Below, piece after piece: positions 43,986-55,292 of a stretch of DNA of 64,000 bases. This DNA comes from Dichetophora obliterata (lineage: Eukaryota > Arthropoda > Insecta > Diptera > Sciomyzidae): contig OY986436.1 in the NCBI GenBank assembly GCA_963920525.1, positions 81,623,630 through 81,687,629 on the forward strand, written 5' to 3'. Under the pieces are notes generated by a model. It was not told the DNA's origin. It worked only from the letters and a program-made list of their open reading frames with translations, and searched no databases. The stretch's first letter is position 1. Each line of letters begins with the position of its first letter. Position numbers and translations under genes: made by a program.

Positions 43986-44404
43986 AATTAAAACTTAGTT
44001 TTGTTTACTACGCGTATGAAAGCACGGATGCCGCAAGAACTATGCAGCACTATGCAGGGGTTAGCAAGACTTAAAGGCGGTACTAAATGAGCTCGCGGGA
44101 ATGACAAGTGCGATAGAGTTTACAGTCGTTATGCGCGATATGTTATGTGCTCGCTGGACTTATGGTCGATGGTTGATAAGCAAAATAACGGAATGTGACA
44201 GGCTCTAATTTTAGTTATTTTTAAAAAAATGTACTTTTTATTTTTTTGACTTTATGTTCTAAGATAAGTTTGCTAGTGCTACGTTATCACTATGGAAAGA
44301 GCTCCAAACACAGCGCTTTACGAATAGCACTATACGCAAGGGTATGAAAACGCTCTTAATGAGCATACGAGTAATGCGCATCAACATTTTTACTGGGTAG
44401 TTTC

Positions 44405-46096
44405 TTGACAGCCGAAGCTTTCGCCACTCGACTCTCACTCCTGCTTCAAAGCACTCCTCCAATCGATGTTATATGCGCGCAGTGGACACACATTTCCAAC
44501 TCCATGCGTGCGGCTGCTGAAGAGGTGATTGGCTACCACCTATGATGAATTTCTGACAGCTATAGCTCGGCTTAAAAATAACAAAGCCGCGGGAGCTGAT
44601 GGCTTACCTGCTGAGCTGTTTAAGAATGGAGGCGAAGCTCTACTTAAATGCATTCACGAGCTCTATGCAGAATATGGTCGGAAGAATGCATTCCGAACGA
44701 TTGGAATCTCAGTGTGCTCTGCCCAATCCACAAGAAAGGCAATCCCACTATCTGTGCCAATTACCGTGGGATAAGCCTTCTTAATATTGCATATAAGGTC
44801 CTGTCGAGCGTTTTATGTGAAAGATTGAAGCCCATCAATGGTAAACGAACTGATCGGACCTTATCAGTGTGGCTTCAAACCTGGAAAGTCCACCATCGAC
44901 CACATTTTCACGCTACAAGTCTTGGAGAAGACTCAAGAAAAACAAGTCGACACCCACTATCTTTTTGTCGACTACAAAGCCGCCTTCGACAGCCCTATAA
45001 GGAAGCATCTGTACTCCACCATGTCTGAATTTGGTATTCCTGCAAAACTAATACGACTTTGCAGGATGACACTGAGCAACACCAGCAGCGCAGTTAAAAT
45101 CGGAAAGGACCTCTCCCCACCATTTATTACCAAACGAGGTTTCAGACAAGGTAATTCCTTATCATGCGACTTTTTCAACCTAATGATGGAAAAGATCAAG
45201 AAAAGAAAAGAACCGAGCTGCTGATCTGAGACGTAGTGACACAATATTCTACAAGAGTGTTATGCTGCTTGCGTATGCTGATGACATCGACATCATTGGC
45301 CATAATACGCGCGAAGTCAGTGCAGCATTTTCCAGATTAGAAAGAGAGTCAAGTCGAATGGGTCTGGCAGTGAATGCAGATAAGACGAAATACTTAGTGT
45401 CAACAAACAAACAGTCCCAGCGTCTTGGAACCCACGTTACCGTTGACAATACCTCCTTCGAGGTTGTGAAGAACTTCGTTTATCTGGGATCCAGCATTAA
45501 TTCAACCAACGACATCAGCATTGAGATCAAACGAAGAATTACTCTTGCCAACAGGTGTTACTTTAGGCTCAGTAGGCAATTGAGAAGCAGAGCCCTCTCT
45601 CGACGAACGAAAATCACGCTCTATAAATCGCTCATCATGCCCGTCCTACTTAACGCATCACAAACATGGACGCTGAGCAGTTTAGATGAAAAAACTTTAG
45701 GAGCATTCGAGAGAAAGATTCTTCGTAAGATCTACGGACCAATCTGCGTCACTGGCGAGTACCGAATACGGTGGAATGATGAACTGTATGAGCTGTACAC
45801 TGACATCGACATAGTCAAGCGCATTAAAATCGAGCGGCTTCGCTGGCTTGGTCATGTTCAGCGCATGAAAGACGATGCTCCAATGAAGAAATCATTCGAT
45901 TCGGTACCCAGCGGCGGTCAACGCAGAAGAGGACGACCTCATCTTCGTTGGAAAGACCAAGTAGAGGACAACCTGACGAAGCTTGGAATTTCCAACTGGC
46001 GCCAGCAAGCGAAAGACAGAAATGGCTGGCGCAAATTCTTAGATGAGGCCAAGACCGACATACGGTTGTAGCGCCAACTAAGTAAGTAAGTAAGTA
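44405..46096 (+). pseudogene. RTE-type retrotransposon ORF2, internally deleted
   Basis: It opens at AEAFATRLSLLLQ…WTHISNSMRAAAEEVIGY, then jumps to YDEFLTAIARL; compared with the copy at 60.3 kb, about 100 codons are missing. RT blocks: NKAAGADGLPAELFKNGG, WNLSVLCPIHKKG, CANYRGISLLNIAYKVLSS, YQCGFKPGKSTIDHIF, LFVDYKAAFD (first catalytic D) and GFRQGNSLSCDFFNL. After a stop and shift comes LLAYADDIDIIG (YADD intact), followed by the 269-codon C-terminal frame ending at 46071. The tail is GCGCCAACTAAGTAAGTAAG. At least four frame changes. It is the longest of three copies in the window. Confidence 0.92.
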
Positions 46097-46486
46097 GTTT
46101 CTTGTAATAAATAAATACTTACATATTTTGTTGTTTTCAGGTTTTTATTTATTGTTTTTTTTTAATTATAAAATTTGCATCAAATTGAAATTTGAAAGAA
46201 GATTTGATTTTTTCTGATTAGACATAATTTATGAAAACATATTCACAGCCTTTCCATAATTCTCCCATTCTCTTTATAACTCTCTCTTGGTTTAAAAAAA
46301 AAAAAAAACAGTGTGTATGTATGTGAGTTCCTAGTATAAATCAAAACAGGTAAACGAATCAGATAACTGCCAATTTTTGGCAGTTAAAAAATTTAACTTT
46401 AGTGCCATTTTGACTTACCTGCCACAAAATGCGTGCAAAACACGGTGGGTAGCTCAGTCAAATCTATGTATATGCATTACATATTA
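46097..46486. other. No recognisable feature
   Basis: Spacer between the RTE tail and the hairpin element. It holds an A-run at 46292-46307. No gene. Confidence 0.35.
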
Positions 46487-46910
46487 GAGTGGGGCGATTA
46501 GTATGGAAGGAAAAAAGTGTTAATAGGCGCTTCGCATTTCTGATTCTTATGATTGTACTGAGCAAAAAAGTCCACTAGACCATACGTCTACGGTTAAAAT
46601 CGAGCTTCCAGATTTTGACTTGCAGTTTTTTCTCAGACTCTTGTCACTTTTTTTGGATATTTTGGCCTATAAAAGCCAAACCATTGAGATTTTCGATCCA
46701 ATACTTAGGCAAAAATCTCAATGGTTTGGCTGTTATAGGCCATAATATAAAAAAAAAAAACGTGACAAAAGTCTGAGAAAAAACTGCAAGTCAAAATCTG
46801 GAAGCTCGATTTTCACCTTAGACGTATGGTCTAGTGGACTTTTTTGCTCAGTACAATCCCAAGAATCAGAAACGCGAAGCACCCATTAAGATGTTCAAAT
46901 CGCCCCACCC
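46487..46910. repeat. 424-bp near-perfect hairpin element
   Basis: The left end GAGTGGGGCGATTAGT mirrors the right end AAATCGCCCCACCC. The arms of about 190 bp run through TGAGCAAAAAAGTCCACTAG, ACCATACGTCTA, TCGAGCTTCCAGATTTTGAC and AACCATTGAGATTTT to a loop of about 20 bases near 46710. Identity between arms is about 93% by eye. No coding content. Confidence 0.9.
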
Positions 46911-47183
46911 TTTTACACATACATATTTAAGATTTTAATCAATTTTTTTACAAACAATGCAGAATAATTTCTTAAATAAAAATCACGTGCAAAGTACATA
47001 ATTGTTTTTTAATACTAGCTGCGTTCCTTTCGCCTAGTATCGTGATAACAAGTTTTCTCAAAAGAACGGCAAGAAAAACGACTCGTAGAGGGCACTACTG
47101 TTGCAGTGCTTTGTAAACAGCTTTGACTTTTTAATTGCAAGCATTTGTTAAATTTTTTGTTGAAAAAAAATTAATTTAATATA

Positions 47184-48792
47184 CAGTGAGAGTCAAAAAT
47201 TAGTATTAGGGCATAACTTAAAGTTCAGTTGGACGTTGTCCATATATTTAAAGTACTAAAAAAAAAATGTTAAATGCACAAATCAAGGTGATAACATAGT
47301 GTTTTATTATATATAAAGTTAAATTAGAAATTAATATTTATTTTCAGATACACGGCATTAATGAAAAAATAACCTGAAAAATTCAGTCAAAAATTAGTAT
47401 ACATTCATATAAAACTCCATTTATTTTTACCTACACGTAAATATAATGCTAGTTTTAGTACTTTGTGGGTCCACCTCTAGGCTTAATAACTACTTCCACA
47501 CTTCTTGGCATTGAATTCACCAGATTCTGTGTCACTGCTGGCGAGATCATGGCCCATTCTCCTGTCAATGCAATTTCAAGATCTTGCTTACATGACATAG
47601 TCTTTGTACACATATTTCTGTCTAAAATTTCCCATAAGTGTTCGATGGGGTTAAGATCTGGAGATTGCGGTGTTGAATTAAACTGTTTAGGGACATTATA
47701 CAAGAGCCATTCCTTTACTATTAGGGCAGTATGCTTTTATCATTATCCTGTTGGAAGACCCAAGACGTTGTAAGACCCAGCTTTTGCACACTGTCGAATA
47801 AATTTGTTAATAAAATTTACAGGTAGTCTCGGCTATTCATTGTAGACTCAACAAATACCAGATTTCCGGTCCCAGCAGCCGACCCAAACCATCACTGAGC
47901 GTCCGCCGTGCTTAGCGGTTGGAATGAGGTTTTGTAGAAGTAGCTTACTGTTAGCTAGTCTCCAGATCTTATCTTTTCTTTTAGCTCCAAATATTTCATA
48001 TTTACTCTCGTCGCTAAAAATAACGTTGTTCCAAAACGACTGAACGGTAGTTTTATGGGACTTTGCAAAGTTGAGACGTTTAAGGAGGTTTGCTGCCGAA
48101 ATGCAAGGATTTCTCTGCGGCACTCTTCCGTGCATTTCGCTAGCATTTAAGACCCTACGAATAGTTGACACACTTACTTTATAACCTCATTAAAGAGGTT
48201 TTGAGCGATTTGTACTGCACTGAACCTTATTTTTTTTTCTCAGCTTCCTTACAACTTCTCGGGCTTTTCCTGCTGTCATTACAATAGGTCGTCCGCATCG
48301 CAAGGAATTTTTTTTATTTTCACGATCATTTTGTCTTTCTATGAGCTTTTGCGCTGTTACATAGAAGCAATTTATCCAAGAGATTTGCCTTCTTTACGAT
48401 GCTACACAATTATCTTTCGCATTTCTTGTGGAAGTTATTTTCCTCGCGTCATTGTAAATCAAATCAAGATAAAACTAATGCAAACTTTACAAATGAGTAT
48501 GCAACTATAATCACAAAAAGCAGCATTTACAGACAACGGTATTTCATAACAAGTGTTGCTGTGTAGTCATTTGTATACTAACTTTTGACTGCACTTTTTA
48601 TGTGATTTTTTATTACTGCCTCATATCTTAAAAATAGTTTTGAATTTCTAATTTAACTTTATGAATAATAAAATACTAAATTATGACTGTTATTTGTGCA
48701 CTTAAATTTGTTTTTGTAATACTTAAAAAATATGGACAGCGTCCAAATGAATTTCTAGATATCCTCTGTATACTAATTTTTGACTCTCACTG
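47184..48792. mobile_element. Tc1-like element with IR/DR ends, 1.6 kb, TA duplication
   Basis: The outer end CAGTGAGAGTCAAAAATTAG (47184) is mirrored at 48792, and the inner repeat CAGTCAAAAATTAGTATACA (about 47388) is mirrored near 48591. TA flanks both sides. The length is normal for the family. The transposase is on the minus strand. Confidence 0.92.
47455..48440 (-). pseudogene. Tc1-like DD34E transposase, broken
   Basis: Decayed N-terminal helix-turn-helix text (GKSLG, QRKSS, FSAVQIAQNL) covers 48440-48190. A frame at 48171-47848 then gives MSTIRRVLNASEMHGRVPQR, FWNNVIFSDESKYEIFG (first D) and HGGRSVMVW. A frame near 47755-47700 gives WVFQQDNDK and, shifted, HTALIVKEWLLYNV (second D). 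The last frame to 47455 gives TPQSPDLNPIEHLWEILDR (E) and a C-terminus ending PRGGPTKY. The catalytic triad is kept. Stops and frameshifts are mostly in the DNA-binding half and around 47720-47850. Confidence 0.88.
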
Positions 48793-48852
48793 TATATTTA
48801 AAACAAGAGTAATTTATAAAAGCAGTTAAAAAGAATTAGAAGAGAAGTTAAA

Positions 48853-49020
48853 ATGGACACAGAAGATGATGCGCTTATGGTATTTTCAAATTTAAATAAA
48901 AACTTACAAAATACTTTGAACAATATTTTAAGGATTTGTGCGACACTTGCAGTGATTTCGGGAAAAACAACGATTCATCGTTCGACAACTTCAACAGCTC
49001 GACATCAAGTTTTTGCTTGA
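48853..49020 (+). CDS. Unrecognised 55-residue open frame
   Basis: ATG at 48853 (MDTEDDALMVFSNLNKNLQN…), TGA at 49018. It looks like the N-terminus of a longer protein, acidic then Asn/Leu-rich, but I see no continuation or splice partner. Confidence 0.2.
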   Translation: MDTEDDALMVFSNLNKNLQNTLNNILRICATLAVISGKTTIHRSTTSTARHQVFA

Positions 49021-49752
49021 GCTCCGAAAATGGATTTTGAAGCTGTCATACATGCATACAGCGGCGAAGATTTTAAGAAGCACCTGCATTTGAATCGGAC
49101 CACAACTATTCTTCTTATATGTAAGTAGCTGCGATTGAATAAGCAAGCCCATAGAAGATAATCCCTTGTAATATAAGGCAGGAGCCATTGCCGTCCACAG
49201 CGTCAGTTCTATTGGGGATGGCAGCAGCACATTTTCATTGAGCAGTCACAACTTCCGATCATATCAGTTAGGTGCAAGGTTCGTTTATAAGGTTGTGGCA
49301 CAAGAAATAAATGCGCTCTTTTCCGAATTTGCTTGAATTGTAACTGGCTTTTCTTTGTTCTATGCATTAATTTTCTTGATTTCTTTTCATCCATTCTGAC
49401 AGTTCGACCGAGCCATGGCAGAATTAGAGAAAGTTTACGTATTTCGGACTGCGCTCTCTTTCTCATAGCCAGAATTGTCAAAGTCAGTTGTTTTGAAATT
49501 GAAAACATAAGAAAATCAATAAAAATTTCATTTCTCCAATTGGATTGTGTTGTATTTTGAAAAATTGCATTTGTTGATTAAATTATAAAATTTGATAAAC
49601 GCCAATTGGATAGTTATTGTGTTTTTATAAACTTAATTGGATTCATTAATTTAAATCATAAAATTTGATAAATACTTTCATAAACCAATTGCATTGTATT
49701 GTGTTGTGTTGTGCCACAAAAACTTGAACAATTTGATTTTAATTTCATAAAA
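49021..49752. other. No gene recognised; possible 5' flank of the P-like gene
   Basis: Short duplications near 49540-49710 (TAAAATTTGATAAA twice, TGTGTTGTATTTTG and relatives). A minus frame of 99 codons (49508-49209) is unassigned. Confidence 0.3.
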
Positions 49753-51750
49753 ATGAAGTGCGTGTTGTGTAGGGAGGAATTAAATAAAGAAAATGGACTG
49801 TATTTTCGTGTTCCGGCTGAAGAGCCCAAGCGGCAACGGTAGAGCATGGTGTACTCGCGGGGTTTTGCAAAAGGGGCCCGTGTTTGCTACAAGCAATTTT
49901 ATTTGAGCGATTTTACGGAACCTCCAGGATCTAACTTACCTGCTCGGCTTAACGTAGGTGCAGTGCCGTTTATTGCATCTTGTGGCGTAGATATTGCTGA
50001 AAGCTGTCCTGCAGAAGACATTTCGATACTAGGTATCAACTTCAATATCAATCGTGTATCTCGGGTGAATTGCTGCACGCAAACTGAGTAAGTAAAGCTT
50101 TGTCTATCCGTCCACCTACAACATTTAGCCTGCCAGTAGTTTAAGTATAAAATATCAATTTAATTTATCTGTATTAAGTCCTGCTGAGATCTCAGAAGGC
50201 ACTCTTATTTCGCTGACCATACTAAAGCAACGTGAGAAGGATTTCGAGGTTGAGCTGGCCAAAACAAAGGCAGAGCTAGAGGAAGCCAAGCAGTTGAATG
50301 CATGTATAAGCTCAGTTTTTACTGCGGGCCAGATACGAAAAATGCAGCACCCGGAAAAGGTACACATTCATTGGAAGTCGAATGATATTTCCAAAGCCGT
50401 TTGCCTTCACGCAGCTGGGCCGAAAGCCTACAACCACATGTATAAGCAAGGCTTTCCTCTACCGCATGTTACCACACTTCAGAGATGGGCGTAGAAAGTG
50501 GAAATAAGCGAAGGAATTCTGCGCATCGCCATAAACTGCATGCGAAACAACAGAGATTTATCAGCAGATGAAAAAATCTGTGTTCTTTCATTTCATTTGA
50601 TGAAATGAAAGTGGCTGCAGTTTATGAACATGACCCATCGACAGATTCCGTGAGAGAGCCTTGCAATTATGTACAGGTGGCAATGGCGCGTGGATTGAGG
50701 AAATCGTGGAAATATCCAGTGTTTTATGCATTCGACTGCAAAATGACAAAAACGATAATAGCTGAACTCATAATTGCGCTTAAGGATGCAAGCTTTCCAG
50801 TAGTGGCACTCGTGTCAGATATGGGTACTACTAACCAAGCCTTGTGGAAAGAGCTTTGTGTGTCTAGAGGTAAATTAAAGTGATGAGCGGATTATTCAAA
50901 ATATATTCTGAATATTTTACAGAAAAACCTTGGTTCGAAAGTCCAACCGACAAAAATGAAAAAGTTCTCGTTTTTGCCGGTGCTCCGCACCTAATAAAGC
51001 TGGTTAGAAATCATTTCTTGGATACAGGAATGATGTGGAATTATTGTTCAGGTTCGGATATGTCAATAGCCTACAAATTGACGGATGAACATCTTTCAAC
51101 TCGAGGACCAGGTAAATAAAAAATTAAAATCAGTGTTACTTTACAACTAATGATAAATATAATTAAATCATCAGGTCGGCAAAAAGTCAAGCTAGCAGCT
51201 TTTTTCCCACACGACAGCTTGCGCCATACGGTGGTGCTATACAAATAGAAAAAAAAATGTACAAGCCCGAAGAAACTTTCGAGTTCATCGAGATCATGAA
51301 CAATTGGTTTGATGTTCTAAATTCCAAAATGACTTCATAAAATTATCCTGGAAAGGTATGTAAAAACTTCAATAACTTATCTAAATAAATATATGTATTG
51401 TTTAATAATTGTAATAATAAAAAAAAACAAACAAATTATTATTTCTGATTTCATTATAGAAGCCCTATGGAAACGATTTGCAATACCAAGACGACATCCT
51501 GATAAAAATGGATGCATTTATGGATCTATTATAATTCCAAACAGGAAAACCCTGGCACCTTTTTAGAGAGGAATCTTAATGACAAACTCAGTACTTCGAC
51601 TTTTGCGCGTTTATTTAAATGAAAAATATAATGTGAATTATATTCTAACATACCGCCTCAATCAGGACATTCTAGAACACTTTTTCGGAACACATTTATT
51701 TGTTAAAGTTTTTCTTTATAATTCATTAGTAAAATTTTTCATAAAGAGCA
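49753..51750 (+). pseudogene. P-element-like transposase (THAP domain), five exons, broken
   Basis: Exon 1 (49753-50087): THAP zinc-finger start MKCVLCREELNKENGLYFRV, a stop, VYSRGFAKGARVCYKQFYLS and LNVGAVPF. Exon 2 (50179-50869) joins in phase after ATTAAG: PAEISEGTLI, a coiled coil (EVELAKTKAELEEAKQ), HIHWKSNDISKAVCLHAAGP, LPHVTTLQRW, a stop, then a shift to SFDEMKVAAVYEHD and VVALVSDMGTTNQALWKEL. Exon 3 (50923-51111): KPWFESPTD, VFAGAPHLIKLVRNHFLDTG. Exon 4 (51175-51355): RQKVKLAA, FEFIEIMNNWFDVLNSK. Exon 5 (from 51460): DDILIKMDAFMDL and ILTYRLNQDILEHFFG. All introns are GT-AG. Key acidic residues (FDEM, VSDMG) persist; the HxxC half of the THAP finger is damaged. Confidence 0.85.
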
Positions 51751-51839
51751 TTTAAATTTTTTTTTAATTTTTAAAGGAACCCACAATTAGGATTACGACA
51801 ATAGGACTAGGACGTTGGGTTTAAATTTATTTAATATAA

Positions 51840-52030
51840 GATTTAAAATAAAAAATACAAAACAATTATAAGACTCATAATTACACTAAAAATAAGACTA
51901 ATATTTAAGCAAAAAATAAGACTAAAAATAATACTAATAAGATTTATTTTAAAACTAATAATAATAAAACTAATAATAAGGCTCAAAATTACCTTAAAAC
52001 TAAGAATAATAATAAGATTTCGAATAAACC
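51840..52030. repeat. Degenerate AATAAGACTAA repeat
   Basis: AATAAGACTAA, AATAATACTAATAAG and relatives recur about ten times in 190 bp, a purine-rich simple repeat at the 3' side of the P-like gene. Confidence 0.6.
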
Positions 52031-52199
52031 GGAATATGAGTGATGTTAATAATAGTAAAAATTATTATTAAATATTTTGTATTAATAATACAAAACTTAG
52101 ACTGAGGTTCTTATAATTACTACAATATTGTACAAAAAGACGTGGAATATAATAATTTGTTTATAATATATTATATCTCGAGAAATACTCAACTTCTAA

Positions 52200-53075
52200 A
52201 CAGCACTGGAAACGTTGAAGCTGACAAGACAGAGTGGCTGTACGCACCTCTCAACATGTCCCATTCGGAAAACTTTTTTGAACCAAGTGTAGCGCCCGAA
52301 GATTTCGTTGTGCAAATATAGATATTTATTTGTATTTGTATATTTGTGGTATATGACCAACACGAATTCATATCGAGAAATAGGAAATTTATTTGGAATA
52401 TCGAAGTCATCGTCTTGGAGAATTGTTAAGAGAGTAACGAAATGGTTAATATCGATAGATCATGAGTTTTTAAAATGGCCAAGTGGTGATGAATTTGGAA
52501 AAAATGTGGCACAATTCAAGAGAATGAAAAATATTCCTAGCGTCATTGGTTGCATCGACTGTTCTCATATAAAAGCGCCACGTTTAAATAAAAAAGATTA
52601 TTTTAACAGAAATCTAGTGTTCATTTGCAGGAAGTTGTCAATGCAGGAAGTTGTCAAACCAGGTTCTTTGCACGACAGTCGAGTGCTAAGAAGGTCAAAG
52701 TTACAAGCGTAAGATCACCAAAATGCAACTTTTCGAAATAATACCTTTATCCTTGGAGATTCGCCGTATCCTCACTAAGTTGGTTGATTAGTCCATTTAG
52801 GGATAATGGATCTCTAACGACAACCCAAAAGCACTTTAATTGCATACATTCTTCAACAAGAATGGTTGTGGAAAATGCCTTCGGTCTTCTAAAGACAAGA
52901 CTTAGAAGACTTATGCATTTTACAGAACAAGAGAACTTGGAAATTGTTGCCAATTTAATTGTATGTGGCTGCATTCTCCATAACATCTGTTTAATGCAAT
53001 GTGATGAAGTTCCCGAAACAGTGATCGCAGATAGCTCAGGTAATGAACCAGATTCGACATTGACTGATCCAATTC
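52200..53075 (+). pseudogene. PIF/Harbinger transposase (HARBI1-like), element 4
   Basis: Decayed N-terminus, then YLWYMTNTNSYREIGNLFGI (helix-turn-helix) and SKSSSWRIVKRVTKW (from about 52330). SVIGCIDCSHIKAPRLNKKD holds the first D. A deletion then joins NRNLVFICRKLSMQEVV to KPGSLHDSRVLRRSKL (second D). After a stop at 52712 come FILGDSPYP, FRDNGSLTTTQKHFN and MVVENAFGLLKTRLRRL (catalytic E), then ANLIVCGCILHNICL. The last two frames overlap a short stop-rich gap (52713-52784). The part before SHDSR that normally contains NVQAV…GxPG is missing about 15 residues. Terminal repeats not found. Confidence 0.85.
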
Positions 53076-53271
53076 AAAGCTGTAAGTCCAATCGTCGCGA
53101 GCAGCTAGGGACACGAAAATCCGATACGAGTATTTTTTCGATGCTTCGCGTCTTTTCGCGTCTTTGATGGTATCGATTCTTTTTACCTAGTATCGAAACA
53201 AAATGTTCATCATTATGCAAAGAAAACTAAATGGCGCTAAAAAATCAAATGCATAGAAGTTTTTCAACGCA

Positions 53272-53574
53272 ATGCAACGTGCAATTTTGCATTTGTTTGT
53301 TTTAAACAAATAAGAACAAGTGGAATCACCACCAACATGGTTAAACACCTAAAACATCATAGAGGACAGTAAGTTTTCCCCAACTGTTTGGTGTTTTCTA
53401 TTACTAAAAATTAATAAATTTTTTAGTTTTAAGCAATATTCCCTGAACAACGAAAGCGAGCAAGAAAGCGCAGAAGATGTTGAACCGGGTGAAAGGGGTG
53501 GGGGGGGGAACGGTGAGAGAGTTACAAACAACTTTAATTTTTGTATTAAAATTTTTTGGTTAAGCAGGTTTTAA
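53272..53574 (+). pseudogene. hAT-type BED zinc finger exon pair (N-terminal fragment)
   Basis: Exon 1 ends 53368: CNFAFVC, then RTSGITTNMVKHLKHHRG, the GxTTNMxxHLxxxH half of a BED finger. A 58-bp GTAAGT…TTTTAG intron follows. Exon 2 (53427-53574) joins in phase: FKQYSLNNESEQESAEDVEP, then a G-rich run encoding Gly, and a stop at 53572. The first cysteine pair is degenerate. No catalytic domain follows, so this is the front end of a hAT transposase gene. It is not contiguous with the hAT C-terminus at 37.3 kb. Confidence 0.6.
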
Positions 53575-54169
53575 AAATATTACAGTTTTCAGAATTTATT
53601 CAAAAGTAATTTCTTAATCTTAATTTTTATAGAAATTTGAACATATTTTCCTGTTTTTAATATTTAATCGCAAAGCCTCGTCTCCTTACTGGCATAAAAA
53701 ATTTACTGTGGCAATTGCAAACTGTTTGCACCTCCGTAAAAAGAAATCTGAGAATTTATGCAGGGATATTAACTATACAAATACTTCTAGTCCTGAAGAA
53801 AACCATATAATATTTAGTCTTTGAAATTTGCAATACTTACTAAATATTTTTTGAAAATGTTTTCCGTATTCAAGATATTTAAGAATTTTTAAAAGTTTTC
53901 AAACCCTAAATGAAAATTAATTTTTATGTGAACTTTAACATTCAATTTTATTTATTATAAGAATAAATTAATGTATTACAAACATTATTACCCTTTATTG
54001 GTTTAATGTTCTTTCTGTCCCTCGGTTTTGTAACATTTGTGACATATAGTAACTTTTTCTGACGTTGATTTCAGATAGTCTGGGTTTATATTAAAAAGCC
54101 AAATGCAAAGCCAAAAGTGATTTGATTAATTTTAGTGAATTTTTGATTCAAATATTTTTTAACAAATTA
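53575..54169. other. No gene recognised
   Basis: AT-rich. No inverted ends or ORF that I can support. Confidence 0.35.
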
Positions 54170-54535
54170 ATTTTCTCTTCATGCTTTTTATTTTTATTAT
54201 ATTCGGCTTCGTCCATTTTCGCGACCTTTTCGATTATATACTCTCTCAATACTTCAATTTTCTGCCCGTTGCTTCACGTTTAACCTTGAGTCTCTGCCCG
54301 AAGTATTTTTCTTTCGCAGAGAGTTTCTTAGTTGTCTTTTTTGGTGAAGCAGCGTCAGAAAAAGATGCTGAAGACGAGGACAAGGCAACCCATCCAAATT
54401 CTATTTCGCCTTCGTCTACAGTTTGTGCAGATACCATCTCAAGCGCAGCTGCTGGCTCGAAACCCAAACCGATGGTGTGATTGTTGCAAATAATTGGCTT
54501 CAACAGTTCAACAGTAGAAGCAAAGCTAGTTTTCT
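54170..54535 (-). pseudogene. C-terminal exon of a Harbinger Myb/SANT-like adaptor
   Basis: After a TATCTTTAG acceptor (about 54536) the minus strand reads TSFASTVELLKPIICNNHTI, GEIEFGWVALSSSSA and SPKKTTKKLSAKEKYFGQRL. A one-base change at about 54255 then gives EVLREYIIEKVAKMDEAEYN and KKHEE. A Lys-rich linker followed by a terminal coiled coil is the usual end of these adaptors. The Myb domain itself is not visible upstream. It lies 3' of, and on the same strand as, the transposase at 55293-56190, so it may belong to that element. Confidence 0.45.
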
Positions 54536-55292
54536 AAAGATAATTGTTTTTTAATAATAAAAAATAAGACTAAATAATTTTTAAATTGAAGCCCTTCACA
54601 ATCACTGAAAATTCGTATGTCTGTTAAATTATTACCATCATTCAAAGTTTACAACTGAAATCGTTTTTTCGGCCTTATCCATCATACAAGGAAAGAACAT
54701 TTTTATTTATTAGTAGGGCTAGGAATCTCATGCAAATGCATGTTTTAACTGGGCATCTAAAAATTTACATGGTTAAGTTATCCTTACGAATCATGAAATT
54801 TGCTTTAAATGGCATTCAATCTTAAGTGCATTTTTTTTATATTTTTCAATAAATGCATAGTTTTGATTATTTAACAAAGAATGCTTGTTTTTGCATGTTG
54901 ATTGCGCATTGTATTTTTGTATATTTTACAATAAATACATGTAGTTTTAGAATGTTTCCTTTTTTGATTTGCAAGCATTTCAATTTAGTGCGAGATGTTT
55001 TGGGAAAGATCACTTATGTTCACTTCATATTTTTGTTGTTTTTTATTTCTTTGTTCTTTTTTTTTTATTAAATTACATGCAATATTTATTTTTGTACCGA
55101 TAAAAAACTATTGGAAAAATATTAAAAAAATAAACAAAATTCTTAAAAAACAATGTTGCAAAATTTTAATGGCTTTGAAATTTTCATACAACCAAATCAA
55201 CAGAACGAGCCGAAAAAGCTTCGCTTGAAAAAATAGATAACTAAAAAAATTTAGATAATAAAAAGCAAATGAATAAGTTTTTACCAACACGT
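54536..55292. other. No gene recognised
   Basis: AT-rich spacer between two Harbinger-derived pseudogenes. Short words such as ATGCAAATGCATG (54730) but no array. Confidence 0.35.

Noticed and set aside
54181..54480. 99-codon + strand ORF with a hydrophobic start resembling a membrane protein
   Set aside because: The opposite strand reads as a Lys/Glu-rich adaptor tail with a splice acceptor, which fits the surrounding Harbinger genes better.
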